In this document: one piece after another, positions 33,917-44,883 of the stretch
How the letters are laid out: each line of letters begins with the position of its first letter
Position numbering within the stretch: the stretch's first letter is position 1
DNA from: Phoronis australis
Lineage: Eukaryota > Phoronida > Phoronidae
DNA: 64,000 nucleotides
Direction: 5' to 3'
Assembly: GCA_002633005.1 (NCBI GenBank)
Contig: NMRA01000023.1
Coordinates: 50,738 to 114,737 of the forward strand
Program-made: the position numbers and the translations under genes
The notes under the pieces: model-generated
The model's input: only the letters and a program-made list of their open reading frames with translations
The model's database searches: none
What the model was told of the DNA's origin: nothing

Positions 33917-36501
33917 GACATATCAGTTGAAGTGTCACTTTCTAGAACATTTTGCACTGATAAAAGAATTTGTTTGGCATCTTCCAGTTTAGCGATAGTA
34001 TCCTCAGTATTTGGTTCTCTTGCAATAATAGTAGCTGCACTCGGTGGTCTAGGATATTTGAATCTGCATGAGCCTTTTTTTCTACAGTATGGCGAGTGGC
34101 TGTGCACTTGTAAGTTTTCCACGAGATCTAGTAGTGTATCATCGTCTTCAGGAGGAGCACAAGTGATATATTTACTAATAAACGAACAAACTTCCTCATC
34201 AGTTTGTTCATTGATCTTTGGCGCATTTTTAATCCATAACAGAATGTGTGCATGTGGTGACCCACGAGCTTGAAATTCTATACGTGAAACGTAATCAGTG
34301 ATTTCTCCTAATGGATGAACATTTGATAAAAGAACATCTCGGAAAAACAAGTCAAGTCTGTACTGAAAGTGCCGGGCAGCAGTCACAGGATTACATCGCA
34401 ACCACTTTGAACGTTCAGTAAATGACAAATTCTTAACATCTTCATCACTAAACACTGTACCATACTGTCTAGCTATTAGCTGGATTGTGTCGCACCATCT
34501 AGTATCTGCAGCAATCAATGTTAAAAACATATTGGGAATGTTCTTCTGTCTTATCATAGCAAGAACGTCATAAAACAGTGTCTGGTAATAAGCAGGCGAT
34601 CCTCTAATATTTTTCAATATTTTGTACGCATTATCTGCCTTAATCATTTCATTCATCTGCTTTACATTTTTAACAAGTCCAGCATTTATTTCATAACCTT
34701 GGAATTGTCTGCCAGATGCTCTACGAAATATAATGTGATTGATGTCAGAGTTCACTTGTTTGCTTTCAGTGGCATACTGAGCACTTAGCAGATATTCAAT
34801 TGATTGAGCAAATCTACCATCGCTATCAAGGAGCCGTTGATTAAAATAGCGTCTGGGATGCAACTTAACAGATCTATCAGCCGTTAAAGCATATTTACCT
34901 GTAGGGTATAGGTTCGGGTATGCTAATTCTTCAAAAAATTTATCACTTAGTAAAGGTTTTGGTTTTTCACCCTCTCCAGGAGCAACATGAATCTCTTTCC
35001 CAGAAAAATCAGGATTTTCTTCAATCATACTAGTTTCAAGTGGCAAGCCACAATCATTTGATTTTTTGAAAAATGCTGCATTGTCTTCTGCCTGAACATT
35101 TGCATCTTCACTACAGTCATCATTATCTTTATCATCATCATGAACATCAGATACTGCAAGAACAGGAATATTACCAGTAATACACTCTTCGCAAGCAGCT
35201 TTCGCTAATAGTGTCACGTTGTCATTGTTATTGACATTTTCTAACAGAATGACATAATGGCTCTGTGCAATCAAGCCTAAATGAAACTCATTTTCAGTGC
35301 TATATCTGGAACACACTTCATCAACATGATCACCTAAGGTAGTATGAACAAAGACCTTCAAAGAAAACATATCTGACATTGCTTGCAAAATAATGTGATC
35401 ACCCCACTGGTTACCATGTTCTAATGCATCTAAATATCTCACCAATCTGATCTCCCTTTGGGTATCATTGTCTGCAATCAATTGTATAAATTCATCCTCA
35501 CGAGTTGGCTGCTCCGTGTCAGCATTACTCATGTCGTTTGACAAAATACGATAACATACAAAATCTTTGTAAAGTCCTGCATTATGTAACATATGCGAGG
35601 CAATTTGCTTTCTTAACTCGTTTGGTTGTATGGAAATTACACCAAGTCTATTCAAATGGTAGCACACAGCAGAAAATAAACAGTTTCCATCACCAGGAAC
35701 ATCTATCATAGTCATACCATTCATTTGGGCAAGACTATTTACAATATCATTATTTTGATACACAGAACCTGACTGACCATTACTACATGTCATAGCTTCC
35801 CACAAGTTAATATCATCACTTTGTGCTTGTTCAACCCAGTTGTCATTAATGCATGCGTCTGAATAATGAGGATTGTGTTCCTTGAGCCAACGTAATGCTG
35901 CCAAAACTTTTGATGGATCCACATAGTCATACATATAGTAAGACGTGTATATTTTGCGTCGGTTGAATTTCAACGGCACAAGATGGCATTGTGATGGCAA
36001 TCTGGGAAATAATTCACAAACTGTGTCAAGCTTAGAGGGTACATTTACGGCAGGTCCGTGGATCCCGTGTTGTTTTCCACGAGGCAAACCAACCATTTTC
36101 ATGAACGGTATTCTTTGTGATATCAGTCTCAGCTCAAGTTCATTAAGATTTTTGAGTTCTGCTGGTTGAGAATCAAGTAGTAAATTATTTGCCTTCGACT
36201 GACTGGGCATTTTCCCACACTTCAGAGCATAATGACAAGTTCTACATAACCATTCATTACCATCAAAAGATAATTTTCTGTGTAGTAGAACAGATTGCAC
36301 CATATCTGAGTTCATTGTTGTATACTGTTCTGGCTTCAACAAAATAACCGAATGTCTATACAACAAGCGATGACAAGAGCAGCAAATGTGATCAGGTTCA
36401 TGGCGAACATTCTTGAAAAAATTATTGAAAATCCTTTCGGTAGTAGGAATCATTGATTTTCTTTTAAGGGACCTTTTCTTTTGATAACACAATCGTTTCA
36501 T
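33673..36501 (-). CDS. Helentron protein, N-terminal half: Cys-rich region, OTU protease, Rep
   Basis: 942 codons from the first Met. Residues 40-97 hold CxxC pairs (CCSC, CRTC) and GKMP, followed by NLNELELRLISQRIPF, the pattern of the N-terminal domain found before Helitron helicases. An OTU cysteine protease spans about 262-422: DVPGDGNCLF with Asp271 and Cys274, and the His in QSHYVILLE at 415. The Helitron N domain (about 520-600) precedes Rep: FLTLIAADTRW, then EFQARGSPHAHILLW with the HUH metal site His750 and His752, and tyrosines 927 and 931. Rep nicks DNA and carries the strand for rolling-circle transposition. The last eight codons are out of frame because of the join at 33528; without it, the frame continues into the helicase. 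Upstream, the frame is open through to the STPR block except for one stop. Confidence 0.92.
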   Translation of the reverse strand: MKRLCYQKKRSLKRKSMIPTTERIFNNFFKNVRHEPDHICCSCHRLLYRHSVILLKPEQYTTMNSDMVQSVLLHRKLSFDGNEWLCRTCHYALKCGKMPSQSKANNLLLDSQPAELKNLNELELRLISQRIPFMKMVGLPRGKQHGIHGPAVNVPSKLDTVCELFPRLPSQCHLVPLKFNRRKIYTSYYMYDYVDPSKVLAALRWLKEHNPHYSDACINDNWVEQAQSDDINLWEAMTCSNGQSGSVYQNNDIVNSLAQMNGMTMIDVPGDGNCLFSAVCYHLNRLGVISIQPNELRKQIASHMLHNAGLYKDFVCYRILSNDMSNADTEQPTREDEFIQLIADNDTQREIRLVRYLDALEHGNQWGDHIILQAMSDMFSLKVFVHTTLGDHVDEVCSRYSTENEFHLGLIAQSHYVILLENVNNNDNVTLLAKAACEECITGNIPVLAVSDVHDDDKDNDDCSEDANVQAEDNAAFFKKSNDCGLPLETSMIEENPDFSGKEIHVAPGEGEKPKPLLSDKFFEELAYPNLYPTGKYALTADRSVKLHPRRYFNQRLLDSDGRFAQSIEYLLSAQYATESKQVNSDINHIIFRRASGRQFQGYEINAGLVKNVKQMNEMIKADNAYKILKNIRGSPAYYQTLFYDVLAMIRQKNIPNMFLTLIAADTRWCDTIQLIARQYGTVFSDEDVKNLSFTERSKWLRCNPVTAARHFQYRLDLFFRDVLLSNVHPLGEITDYVSRIEFQARGSPHAHILLWIKNAPKINEQTDEEVCSFISKYITCAPPEDDDTLLDLVENLQVHSHSPYCRKKGSCRFKYPRPPSAATIIAREPNTEDTIAKLEDAKQILLSVQNVLESDTSTDMSLTEVCECANTTVEKYMEALALSKKGCNVILERTPSEQKVNAYNPTILKANLDLQYILDPYGCVMYVAAYVTKMKEEWVNC

Positions 36502-36534
36502 TCTTTTTTCTGGCGTTTCATTTGCACGGGATTA
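36502..36534 (-). other. Nonsense codon in register within the STPR array
   Basis: A TAA at 36534-36532 is followed by ten in-frame sense codons (SRANETPEKR) and then the Met at 36501. These ten residues align with the STPR repeat, with the stop at the position that is Lys in the other repeats. One base (AAA to TAA) would account for it. Confidence 0.8.
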
Positions 36535-37149
36535 TTTTGCATTCATTTTTGACTGACGAACTCTTTTAGTTCTTTCTATAGTAGTTTCTTGTGCATGACA
36601 TTTAATAGTATGGGCATGAACTTTGTTAAGTCTTGTACGTCTCGCAGTCAGTGTCTCTGCAGCATTACGTTTAGTAACAGCTAAATTAACTTTGTCAAGT
36701 CTTGTACGTTTCGCAGTTAATGTCTCTGCAGCATTACGTTTAGTAACATCTAAATTAACTTTGGCAAGTCTGATACGTCTTTCAGCGGGCGTCTCTTTAG
36801 AATTACGTTTTGTAACGTTTGCGTTAACTTTGTCAAGTCTTGTACGCTTCTCAGTGATACTCTCTGCAGCATTACGTTTAGAAACATATGTATTAACTTT
36901 GTCAAGTCTATTACGCCTCTCAATCAATGTCTCTTCAGAATTACGTTTAGTAACATTTGCGTTAATTTTATCGAGTCTAGCGCGTTTTTTATCAGGCGTT
37001 TCTTGATTTCGTTTTCCAGTAATAGTAGCTAAAACTTTATCAAGACGTATTCTTTTTTGATCAGGTGTTTCTAACTGGCGATGTTTTTCCATTCTCAATC
37101 TTGCCAGTTCTTTTTTCTTTAGACCACTCTGTTTTTTAGTTCGAGGCAT
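36532..37149 (-). CDS. STPR-type 23-residue repeat region, N-terminus of the Helentron protein
   Basis: 205 residues starting MPRTKKQSGLKKKELARLR at an ATG at 37149. From residue about 23 it consists of eight tandem repeats of 22-24 residues, such as KRNAAETLTAKRTRLDKVN followed by LAVT. The period of 23 and the R-x-R-L...KR-x-x-E[ST] pattern match the score-and-three peptide repeat (STPR), a DNA-binding domain first described in the silkworm factor FMBP-1. Very basic, no membrane or signal segment. It is in the same frame as the OTU-Rep half, separated by one stop, so it is most likely the start of one long polyprotein and not a separate gene. A role in DNA targeting is inference. Confidence 0.8.
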   Translation of the reverse strand: MPRTKKQSGLKKKELARLRMEKHRQLETPDQKRIRLDKVLATITGKRNQETPDKKRARLDKINANVTKRNSEETLIERRNRLDKVNTYVSKRNAAESITEKRTRLDKVNANVTKRNSKETPAERRIRLAKVNLDVTKRNAAETLTAKRTRLDKVNLAVTKRNAAETLTARRTRLNKVHAHTIKCHAQETTIERTKRVRQSKMNAK

Positions 37150-37482
37150 AGTGATAATTGGTATTTACATATGATGGATTCAAGCAGTTATATAGTGACA
37201 AACTCTTACCTTTAACACAGATATTTCAGTACCTTTTTACGAAAGACGCGATGTATCGTTTTTGAATCTTGTCCAATATCCAATTTAGTATCCAGCTACA
37301 AATATACAATGTATTATTAAAGTTCTGCGGTCATTTAACTAAGTTACCCATTTTCAATAATAAGCAATTTCTATAACAACTTGATCAATTTTATCACTAA
37401 ATATAGTTATGCAGCAATAACTTTAAATTTTTCAGTGTTTAGAAATCAATACTATTGTATAGATTTGACATGCAGTTTGTGG
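37150..37482. other. 5' flank of the Helentron gene
   Basis: AT-rich. Promoter elements and the 5' terminus of the element must lie here or just beyond, but no terminal motif was recognised. Confidence 0.35.
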
Positions 37483-37717
37483 CAAATCTCGAATATTGTG
37501 AATCTTCTATATTACAAAGCTCCAATATTGTGAATCTCTTATATTATAACGCTTCAATATTGTGAATCTCCTATATTACAAATCTCCAATATTGCAAATC
37601 TCCTATATTACAAATCTCCAATATTGCGAATATCCGATATTGCAAATCTCCAATGTTGTGAATCTCCGATATTGCAAATCTCCAATGTTGTGAATCTCCG
37701 ATATTGCAAATCTCCAA
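37483..37717. repeat. 16-bp tandem repeat, about 14 copies, arranged as 32-bp dimers
   Basis: The unit alternates CAATATTGTGAATCTC and CGATATTGCAAATCTC. Lies about 330 bp upstream of the Helentron start codon, so it may belong to the element's 5' end. Confidence 0.9.
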
Positions 37718-38767
37718 ATGTGATGAGCTGAGAATGATACCATTTGAATATCCACCTGAAAAGGAAAAGCAAATATTTCATAATAATGCAATTAACATAA
37801 TTTTAAAATCAGTTAGTCAACATGTCTAATTTATCCAATTACATAATATAATAATATACATAAGGGGCCTGCATACCGAATGCTTCAGTATTTGATGTCA
37901 GATGAAATCAGTATTTACTATTTGACATCATGAACGTTTAGAAGATCCAAAAGAGTTGATAGTATCACATTATTTTACTAACCTGATCTAAATTTTCACA
38001 ATTGTAACTTTTCCAAAGATCTGAAAAAGAACCAGTGTATTTCACTACTAATTTGATATCTAGCAAAACACTATTGTAGCAAAACGAACAAGTAAATCGA
38101 GGCTCACTGCGATGAGCAAAGCGAAAGTAGACATTGCGTGAGTAAAATTAGCCAGTCTTTCGAGTCCAACCTCGTTATTAAATTGTAATGATGTGTCGAC
38201 AATTAACCACAGAGACGTAGAAAATTACATTGGAGAACAAGTTAAGGCGCCAAAGAATTAATTGTCTGTCGAAAAGGTTTAATTTTTTTCGGAAATCTGG
38301 ATTCGAAATAGTAAAGTTAATATGACCAAATTGCGGTGATCGTAGTGTTACGGATTAGGTATTATGCTGAATGCAGGGATACGTTTTTTTATAGTAAGTT
38401 GTGATCAAAATACTTTTTACGCGGACCAATTCATCTACTCGTATAGTTGACTAGTTAAAGACATATTCGATAGTGATATCTGTCATGTGCAGTTAGTCAC
38501 ATCTGATTAATTTGTGATCAAGAATATTAACATCAAGCATAACCTGATCCTATGCACTCACTAGGACTAACAGTTGATTTGTCATTGGTCTTAATCAATA
38601 ATTGATGTTATTAAATATATTTGTATTAAAATAAAAAAACCAGGCTCGTAATTAAAATTAAAAATTTTTTGACAATCAATGCTTGCTAGGTTTTAATAAT
38701 TCTTATGTCTATTTCATGTGTTAGATTTCAAATATCAATCTGGACCAAGTTGAAATTTATAATTAAA
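37718..38767. other. No gene recognised
   Basis: AT-rich, no motif found. The right boundary of the Helentron is probably in 37.2-38.8 kb. Confidence 0.35.
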
Positions 38768-38827
38768 ACACCTAATTCGTTCGTTCAAAACATATCATTG
38801 TTTTTGAACTCAATTTCAGTTAAGTGG

Positions 38828-39935
38828 AACAGCACCCCCGCCCTGTTGCAAGCACTCATACACTCTGTCTCAATTTAAGGTAGCCTTTTGTGCTTTAAAA
38901 ATTGTCACCTGTGTGGTTACAGGTGATTTGAACTTAGAGTGATTTTTCATTATGAGAAATGTTATGCTTCGTGGGAGGGTTTTCGCATAATATTTCAATG
39001 TGTTTGAGAGGGTAATAGGGCCAATATTGGGCCCCAAATTTGAGGGATTGAGGGTCCTGTCCTTTTTGAAAAGGAAAATTATAATATTTAATACTGTAGC
39101 AGGAGCGGATTTAGGTTTTTAGTTAGAGGAAGCAGGGCACATAAATTAGCAGCATTTCGGCACATGCGCGTAATTAGCCTAAACTCTGGGGATGCAGGAT
39201 TGCAGGGGTCTTGAATTCGTGGTTTGCAGTCCTGTTGACTAAAAAAAAACGGTAAACGGGGTTCATTTAGTGCCTATGCGTTGTTTATTCACTCCCGTTG
39301 CGCACGTGTGCTAGTCAGCAATTCGCACCCGAACTCAAAAATGGGATCTGATACAATTTGGGGGGATCATGCCCCCCCCTAAATCCGTAGTCATGAAAAC
39401 AGCCTGCCTGGCCCATTTTGTGTCATGGACAACGTGATTTTAGTCAACGGTTTGTCGGCAATCCTACACTAAGATGATGTTTACACATGTTAGAAAATTG
39501 ATGTTCTAATATTCAATGCTCATTGGAATTATAGATACATGGTGAACAGAGACACCTGGTGGCTGCCAAACATATAATTAAAACTTTTAAAAAGCTTGCA
39601 TAGTTTTGGTCATCGATATCTTGTATTACATTAAAATACAATTTAACATTTAATAATCCCAAATATATTTTTAATATGTAGTCAATCATTGACTTTTTAG
39701 CTTTTGCGTTTATCAAAACTTTGATTTTTCTTGAACTCGTTTTTAGCAACTAAACCTATGCCTTTCAGGCCTGGACGACTTCCTTTTTTGGACGTTTTGC
39801 CAGAGTGCAGACGATCAGTATTATCATTGATAACTTATTCAGAAACTGCAGGGTACGTTCGTGAGTTTGTTTGAAGGCTACAGGGACTTTTTCGGCTGTT
39901 TTTAGGCTTGTGTCGAGGTTCGTTATTAGGGGCAA
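38828..39935. repeat. 1.4-kb-spaced direct duplication, copy A
   Basis: AACAGCACCCCCG...GTGTGGTTACAGGTGATTTG through GTCGAGGTTCGTTATTAGG recurs at 40224-41333. Contains GGGGCGGAT/GCGGATTTAGG and poly-C stretches seen in other repeat ends. No transposase was recognised. A minus-strand frame (ending at 39513) is open in both copies but lacks ATG. Confidence 0.85.
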
Positions 39936-40223
39936 TAATAGTTATCATGTTTTTGCAGGAGCCTGTTTCATCGGAGGGAAAAGGTGCCAGTGCCTACGTG
40001 GTTTGCGGTCCTGTTGACTAAAAAAAAACGGTAAACACCTAATTCGTTCGTTCAAAACATATCATCGTTTTTGAACTCAATTTCAGTTTAGTGGACAATG
40101 CGATAATAGTTATCATGTTTTTGCAGGAGCCTGTTTCATCGGAGGGGAACGGTGTCAGTGCCTACTGAGAGGCGATATTTTTTTGACGAGTGACGGCGTA
40201 TCAATCTACCTCCCGATCACCAT
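39936..40223. repeat. Shuffled fragments of the same duplication
   Basis: Contains repeated short blocks: GTTATCATGTTTTTGCAGG with GCCTGTTTCATCGGAGGG at 39940 and again at about 40110; CCTAATTCGTTCGTTCAAAAC as also at 38770; CCTGTTGACTAAAAAAAAAC as also at 39231. Confidence 0.75.
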
Positions 40224-41333
40224 CAACAGCACCCCCGTCCTGTTGCAAGCACTCATAGATTCTGTCTCAATTTAAGGTAACCTTTCGTGCTTTAAAAATT
40301 GTCATCTGTGTGGTTACAGGTGATTTGAACTTAGAGTGATTTTTCATTATGGGGATTTTTATGCCTCGTGGGAGGGTATTTCGCGTGATATTTCAATGTG
40401 TTTGAGAGGAATAGGGCCGATATTGGGCCTCGAATTTGAGGGATAGAGGGCCCTGTCCTTTTTTGGAAAGAAAAATTATAATGTTTCATGCCGTAGCAGG
40501 GGCGGATTCAGGTTTTTAGTTAGAGGAAGAAAGGCACATGAATTAGCTGCATTTCGGCACATGCGCGTGCCCAGCCTAAACTCTTGGGATGCAGGATTGC
40601 AGGGGTCTTAAATGCGTGGTTTGCGGTCCTGTGGACTAAAGAAACGGTGAACGGGGTTCATTTAGCGCCTATGCGTTGTTTATTCACTTCCGTTGCGCAC
40701 GTGTGCTAGTCAGCAATTCGCACCCGAACTCAACAATGGGATCTGATACAATTTCGGGGGGATCATGCNNNNNNCCCCCCCCCTAAATCCGTAGTCATGA
40801 AAACAACCTGCCTGGCCCATTTTGTGTCATGGACAACTTGATTTTAGTCAACGGTTTGTCTGCAATCCTACACTAAGCTGATGTTTACACATGTTAGAAA
40901 ATTAATGTTCCAATGTTCAATGTTCATTGGAATTATAGATACATGGTGAACAGACACCTGGTGGCTGTCAAACATATAATTGAAACTTTTAAAAAGCTTG
41001 CATAGTCTTGGTCATCGATATCTTGTATTACATTAAAATACAATTTAACATATAATAATCCCAAATATATTTTTAATATGTAGTCAATCATTGACTTTTT
41101 AGCTTTTGCGTTTATCAAAACTTTGATTTTACCTGAACTCGTTTTTAGCAACTTAACCTATGCCTTTCAGGCCTGGACGACTTCCTTTTTGGACGTTTTG
41201 CCAGAGTGCAGACGATCAGTATTATCATTGATAACTTATTCAGAAACTGCAGGGCACGTTCGTGAGTTTGTTTGAAGGCTACAGGGACTTTTTCGGCTGT
41301 TTTTAGGCTTGTGTCGAGGTTCGTTATTAGGAG
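40224..41333. repeat. Direct duplication, copy B
   Basis: Partner of 38828-39935. Carries a run of six N at 40769-40774 exactly at the poly-C tract that is intact in copy A (about 39373), so the gap is a homopolymer failure. Confidence 0.85.
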
Positions 41334-42889
41334 CAAATGTCGAACGGATAATCGTAGGATCCACTGAAATAATCTACTGATTTCTGCTAATTGTCGCTTT
41401 TCATAACAAAAGGCGACGCTGTAGTCCAACCGGGGAAATAGTGCGAACCGAGGTTCAACGTTCCACAATCATGTATGTTGGTCAATGTCGTCGTACTGTA
41501 AACAATTTCTCTTGTGCGACGCAAAGTTCTTGTCCATTAATTCGTTGGATTGAACTAGTATGGCACTTCGTTTGGTTTGACAAAACAGGTTGATTATCTC
41601 AAAAAGTACTAAACACAACTGCAAAATTGAAAATAAGTGGCATTTGGCATATCAAGGTTAAGTACTTTGTATACATTTCTTTGTGTATACATTTCAATTT
41701 CTTTAAACATTACTGGCTCAGTAAATCACTTGTGGACAGTTGCATGTTTTTAGCATTTTTCAGACATCCAGAGATCCTGTTGTTAATGAATGATACGATT
41801 CATATGGCTTTTGCAACAAATAGCATGACGTATAAATATAACATTAGTCGTTAACTAAATTTTATCAGTATATTAGAATGTACATTTGGCTCATAATACC
41901 TGACTATGACCTCATATGACACAAATGTTGTTTTCAACTAAATACAATAAGGTTGGTCTAATCATTTAAGTGACTCAAATTGAATGAATCTTTTGTACTT
42001 TAAGTGTTGAAAAATTTTAATGGCTTTCAAATTGTACAGATATAATTGTGGAGCTTGAAGAGATTATTGAGGATTGCTTGAAAACACAATTACGATAGTA
42101 ACACACCTAAAGATTAGATGCGGGTTTATTTCATGCAAGTCAAAAATGGTACCGCATCGGATGTCTAATGATCATATTCTAAAAAATGATACGTACCGTA
42201 TATAGACACACAAATTGAGTTTCAGCTACTAACACGAAGATAGCAGGGAAATAGCCACAGCAATCAACTGATTAAGTCTTCAACATCAAACTCGCGACAT
42301 GCGATTAAGTGACCGTTGACACGACTAGTGATCTGTGAAATAGCAGAAATCGCTGATGTCACACGCAAGCTGGCGCTTCTGGTGAAGAAAAGGTGACTGA
42401 TGTAGTCTATCGCTGAGAAGCTAATGAGTGGCGTATTTGTGTGGAAATTAAATCTTAGTGTTGAGCGTTGAACCAAAGCCTTAAAACCCCTTAAATTGTA
42501 AACGTGACCATGGTGATCAGATAACATTATGTAACCAGTCTAGGACCTACAGTAGGATCTCACGAAATCTAGCTAACTTATGTCTCACAGTCGGATCTCA
42601 CGAACATCTAGCTATCGTGTCTCAGTTAGAGTTCGGGCAAATATGAGTGAGTTATGAGTACCCGGTCCATTTGTCGGGTAAAATAGGACTTAGAATACAT
42701 AAATCTATCTATCTATCTGAGGTTAGAATAAAGAAGTTTGTGCCAATACATATAGGATTTAAGAATGGAAAAAATATTGGAGGGCTCAAACCAATTTGAT
42801 TTTCGCCACTTCCACTTTGACATTCTTAGGATATCACATTATTTGAACCGACACCTTTGCTTCATGTCCGTCGTAGGTGGGGGTGAATA
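41334..42889. other. No gene recognised
   Basis: Contains a short doubled motif (AGTAGGATCTCACGAAATCTAG and AGTCGGATCTCACGAACATCTAG, 42550-42617) and a (TCTA)n microsatellite at about 42704-42718. Confidence 0.4.
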
Positions 42890-43065
42890 CCCGGTTTGTC
42901 ATGTGTTTATTAGCTTAGGTAGTCACACTAGATGTTTAGTTAGTTATTAATTGTTTTTGTGACATATGTTTAACTTAGGTGTTCGTTATACATGTTCATT
43001 TTAATGTTATTGATTGCTACCTCTTGACATATGTTTACAAATCATCCAAGCCCTAGCTAATCTAT
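42890..43065 (+). repeat. Fragment of an LTR-like dispersed repeat
   Basis: Shares TTGATTGCTACCTCTTGACATA, TTTACAAATCAT and AGCCCTAGCTAA with about 60975-61100. Confidence 0.6.
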
Positions 43066-43112
43066 TTCTTTTTAATGCACTTCACCTTTTGGAACACAGT
43101 CAGTTCCCGTTT

Positions 43113-43230
43113 CATGCGTGTACCTACAGAGGGAGCTCGAAGGACCAAGCCTTCCTTCTAGTGGTATAGTAGGCAAAGAGGTCCGTCTCATAGACATAAA
43201 AAGTTCGAGAAAAACGAAACAAAAGGCCAG
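43113..43230 (+). repeat. Copy of the CATGCG dispersed repeat
   Basis: CATGCGTGTACC, GAGCTCGAAGGACC, GGCAAAGAGGTCCGTCTCAT, matching 6943-7065 in order. Confidence 0.5.
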
Positions 43231-44573
43231 TTAGAGAGAACTTCAGCGACTGCACAGTTCGTAGCCACGACAAAGTGTCGTAATCTGTTTAATTTTGATT
43301 TATTAAAAAATGAACCACATCTACCAATATTAGTTTTCCAATATTTTATGATGGGCGCGCGTATGCCGTGTGGGTAATACGCTCGGGACGATTCAGTTTT
43401 GTGGAACAACAATTCATTGTTCAACATTACTGGAAACTAAAAACATTAAACGTTTGCAAAACGTACGATTCTAATTTAATGACCAATGATTAAAAAAGTA
43501 TTTGTTTTAGTACATTAATGAACGTATCTTTGATTTGCGGTGTTTAAATAATCTAGTTCCTAAGCTAAGAAACAATTTACTGTCATAAGAATCATGAGAG
43601 CATTTTGGGACATCTGTAAAATTGTCCGAAATTCAACGATTTCATTGAATTTCATTACACATAGAGAAAAATCATTCAGTGTACTTTTGTCTTGGGGGAT
43701 CTGATAATATGTCAAAATTTCTAATGTCGGTTAATCCTGTATTCGTGATTGAAATAACATATTTTGTATCGAAGTCAAAAAGCAATGCATGTATTGTCAC
43801 GTGATTCGTGAATTATTGTTGGGAAGTCTCCAAACTTCATCAATGTCTTTGAGAATTGTTTAGATAGGGAAGAACTTAATAGTGGTCTCGTTTTATATTT
43901 CTTTCGATTTGTAGAGATATGTGAATGAATCATTACTTGAACGTTTTTCATGTGCGTTTAGACAACCTGTGTCGCGAAATCCACGTCTACAGTAACAATG
44001 GCCCGTGTCTTAAAAAGGTAAACCATGCACTCGTACGTAATTGTTAAATGTTCTGTGGTATTCTTTCCTTGATCTGCATTTAGCACTCTTTCGTTTTTCG
44101 AACTGTCCCTACTCATGCGTAAGTCGGCTGTTACGATTTAATACGGACGTCGGAAAGGCCCGTGCACCCCTCCGCTTCTTACGGCTCTAACATACTATGT
44201 CATCCAGACTTTTAGTCAGGCATGGAGAAATCGGTCTTTGGAAGGTTAACTTCCGCGTGATGGTAGATAGCATTACCAAAAATGGTCTCTCTTTTCGCTC
44301 AAACGGTTTGACAGGCACGAAGAACGTCAGCACATTACTGGCCAATCAAAATCATACTGGCAGATAGCACGATATAAAAAGCTTAAAAAGACATAGTTTC
44401 ACACCAAAACAACTGCTTTTCACCTCAAAGAATAGCATTGCAGGAGCCCGTTACTTGGGCTAGTTACTGTCCGCACAGCGTGATTAATTAGATAAGCCCA
44501 GCAGTAATGACCTTCTCCGACTTCAGCCGAGTAAATTCTGAAAACAGACTAGGCGGTTACATAAGCGTCTGTG
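43231..44573. other. No gene recognised
   Basis: AT-rich. Sequence before 44574 is more balanced in composition and could be the promoter of the acidic ORF. Confidence 0.35.
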
Positions 44574-44883
44574 ATGTCGAGTCCGGAAGACAACTGTGTT
44601 GTAGGAATGAACTCGGCTGGTAAACCGCAGTCACACAAGGCAGAAACCAACATGGATTACGAAAGCTTTAGCGACGAGGAAATTTTAGAAAATCTTTTGT
44701 GACGATGGAGCGTCGGACACAGACAATATGCACAACGACCATCGTGAGCGTGTTCTTGACAACATAAACGGGCCCTGCAGGTTCGAACCAGTGCCTGCAA
44801 GTGTCCCGGTCGCTTTGGATGAAGAGACAGCGGCGGATCCCGAAGACAATGACCGCACAACTTCAGACATTTTATCATGTTAG
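44574..44883 (+). pseudogene. Acidic ORF with FEPV motif, frameshifted
   Basis: Opens at an ATG at 44574 (MSSPEDNCVVGMN, then MDYESFSDEEILENLL) and stops at TGA 44700. One base away, at a TTTT run, the frame continues (CDDGASDTDNMHND, then GPCRFEPVPASVP, then DEETAADPEDND) to TAG at 44881, next to a GTAAAT donor. An acidic leader followed by G-x-[YC]-x-FEP and more acidic residues resembles the start of invertebrate proteins that carry a P2X7-tail-type Cys-rich domain. No such domain was found downstream. The frameshift may be real or a sequencing error in the T run. Confidence 0.35.

Noticed and set aside
33797-34273. Long plus-strand ORF inside the Helentron
   Set aside because: Antisense shadow of the Rep coding region.
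36623-37006. Plus-strand repetitive ORF
   Set aside because: Antisense to the STPR repeats.
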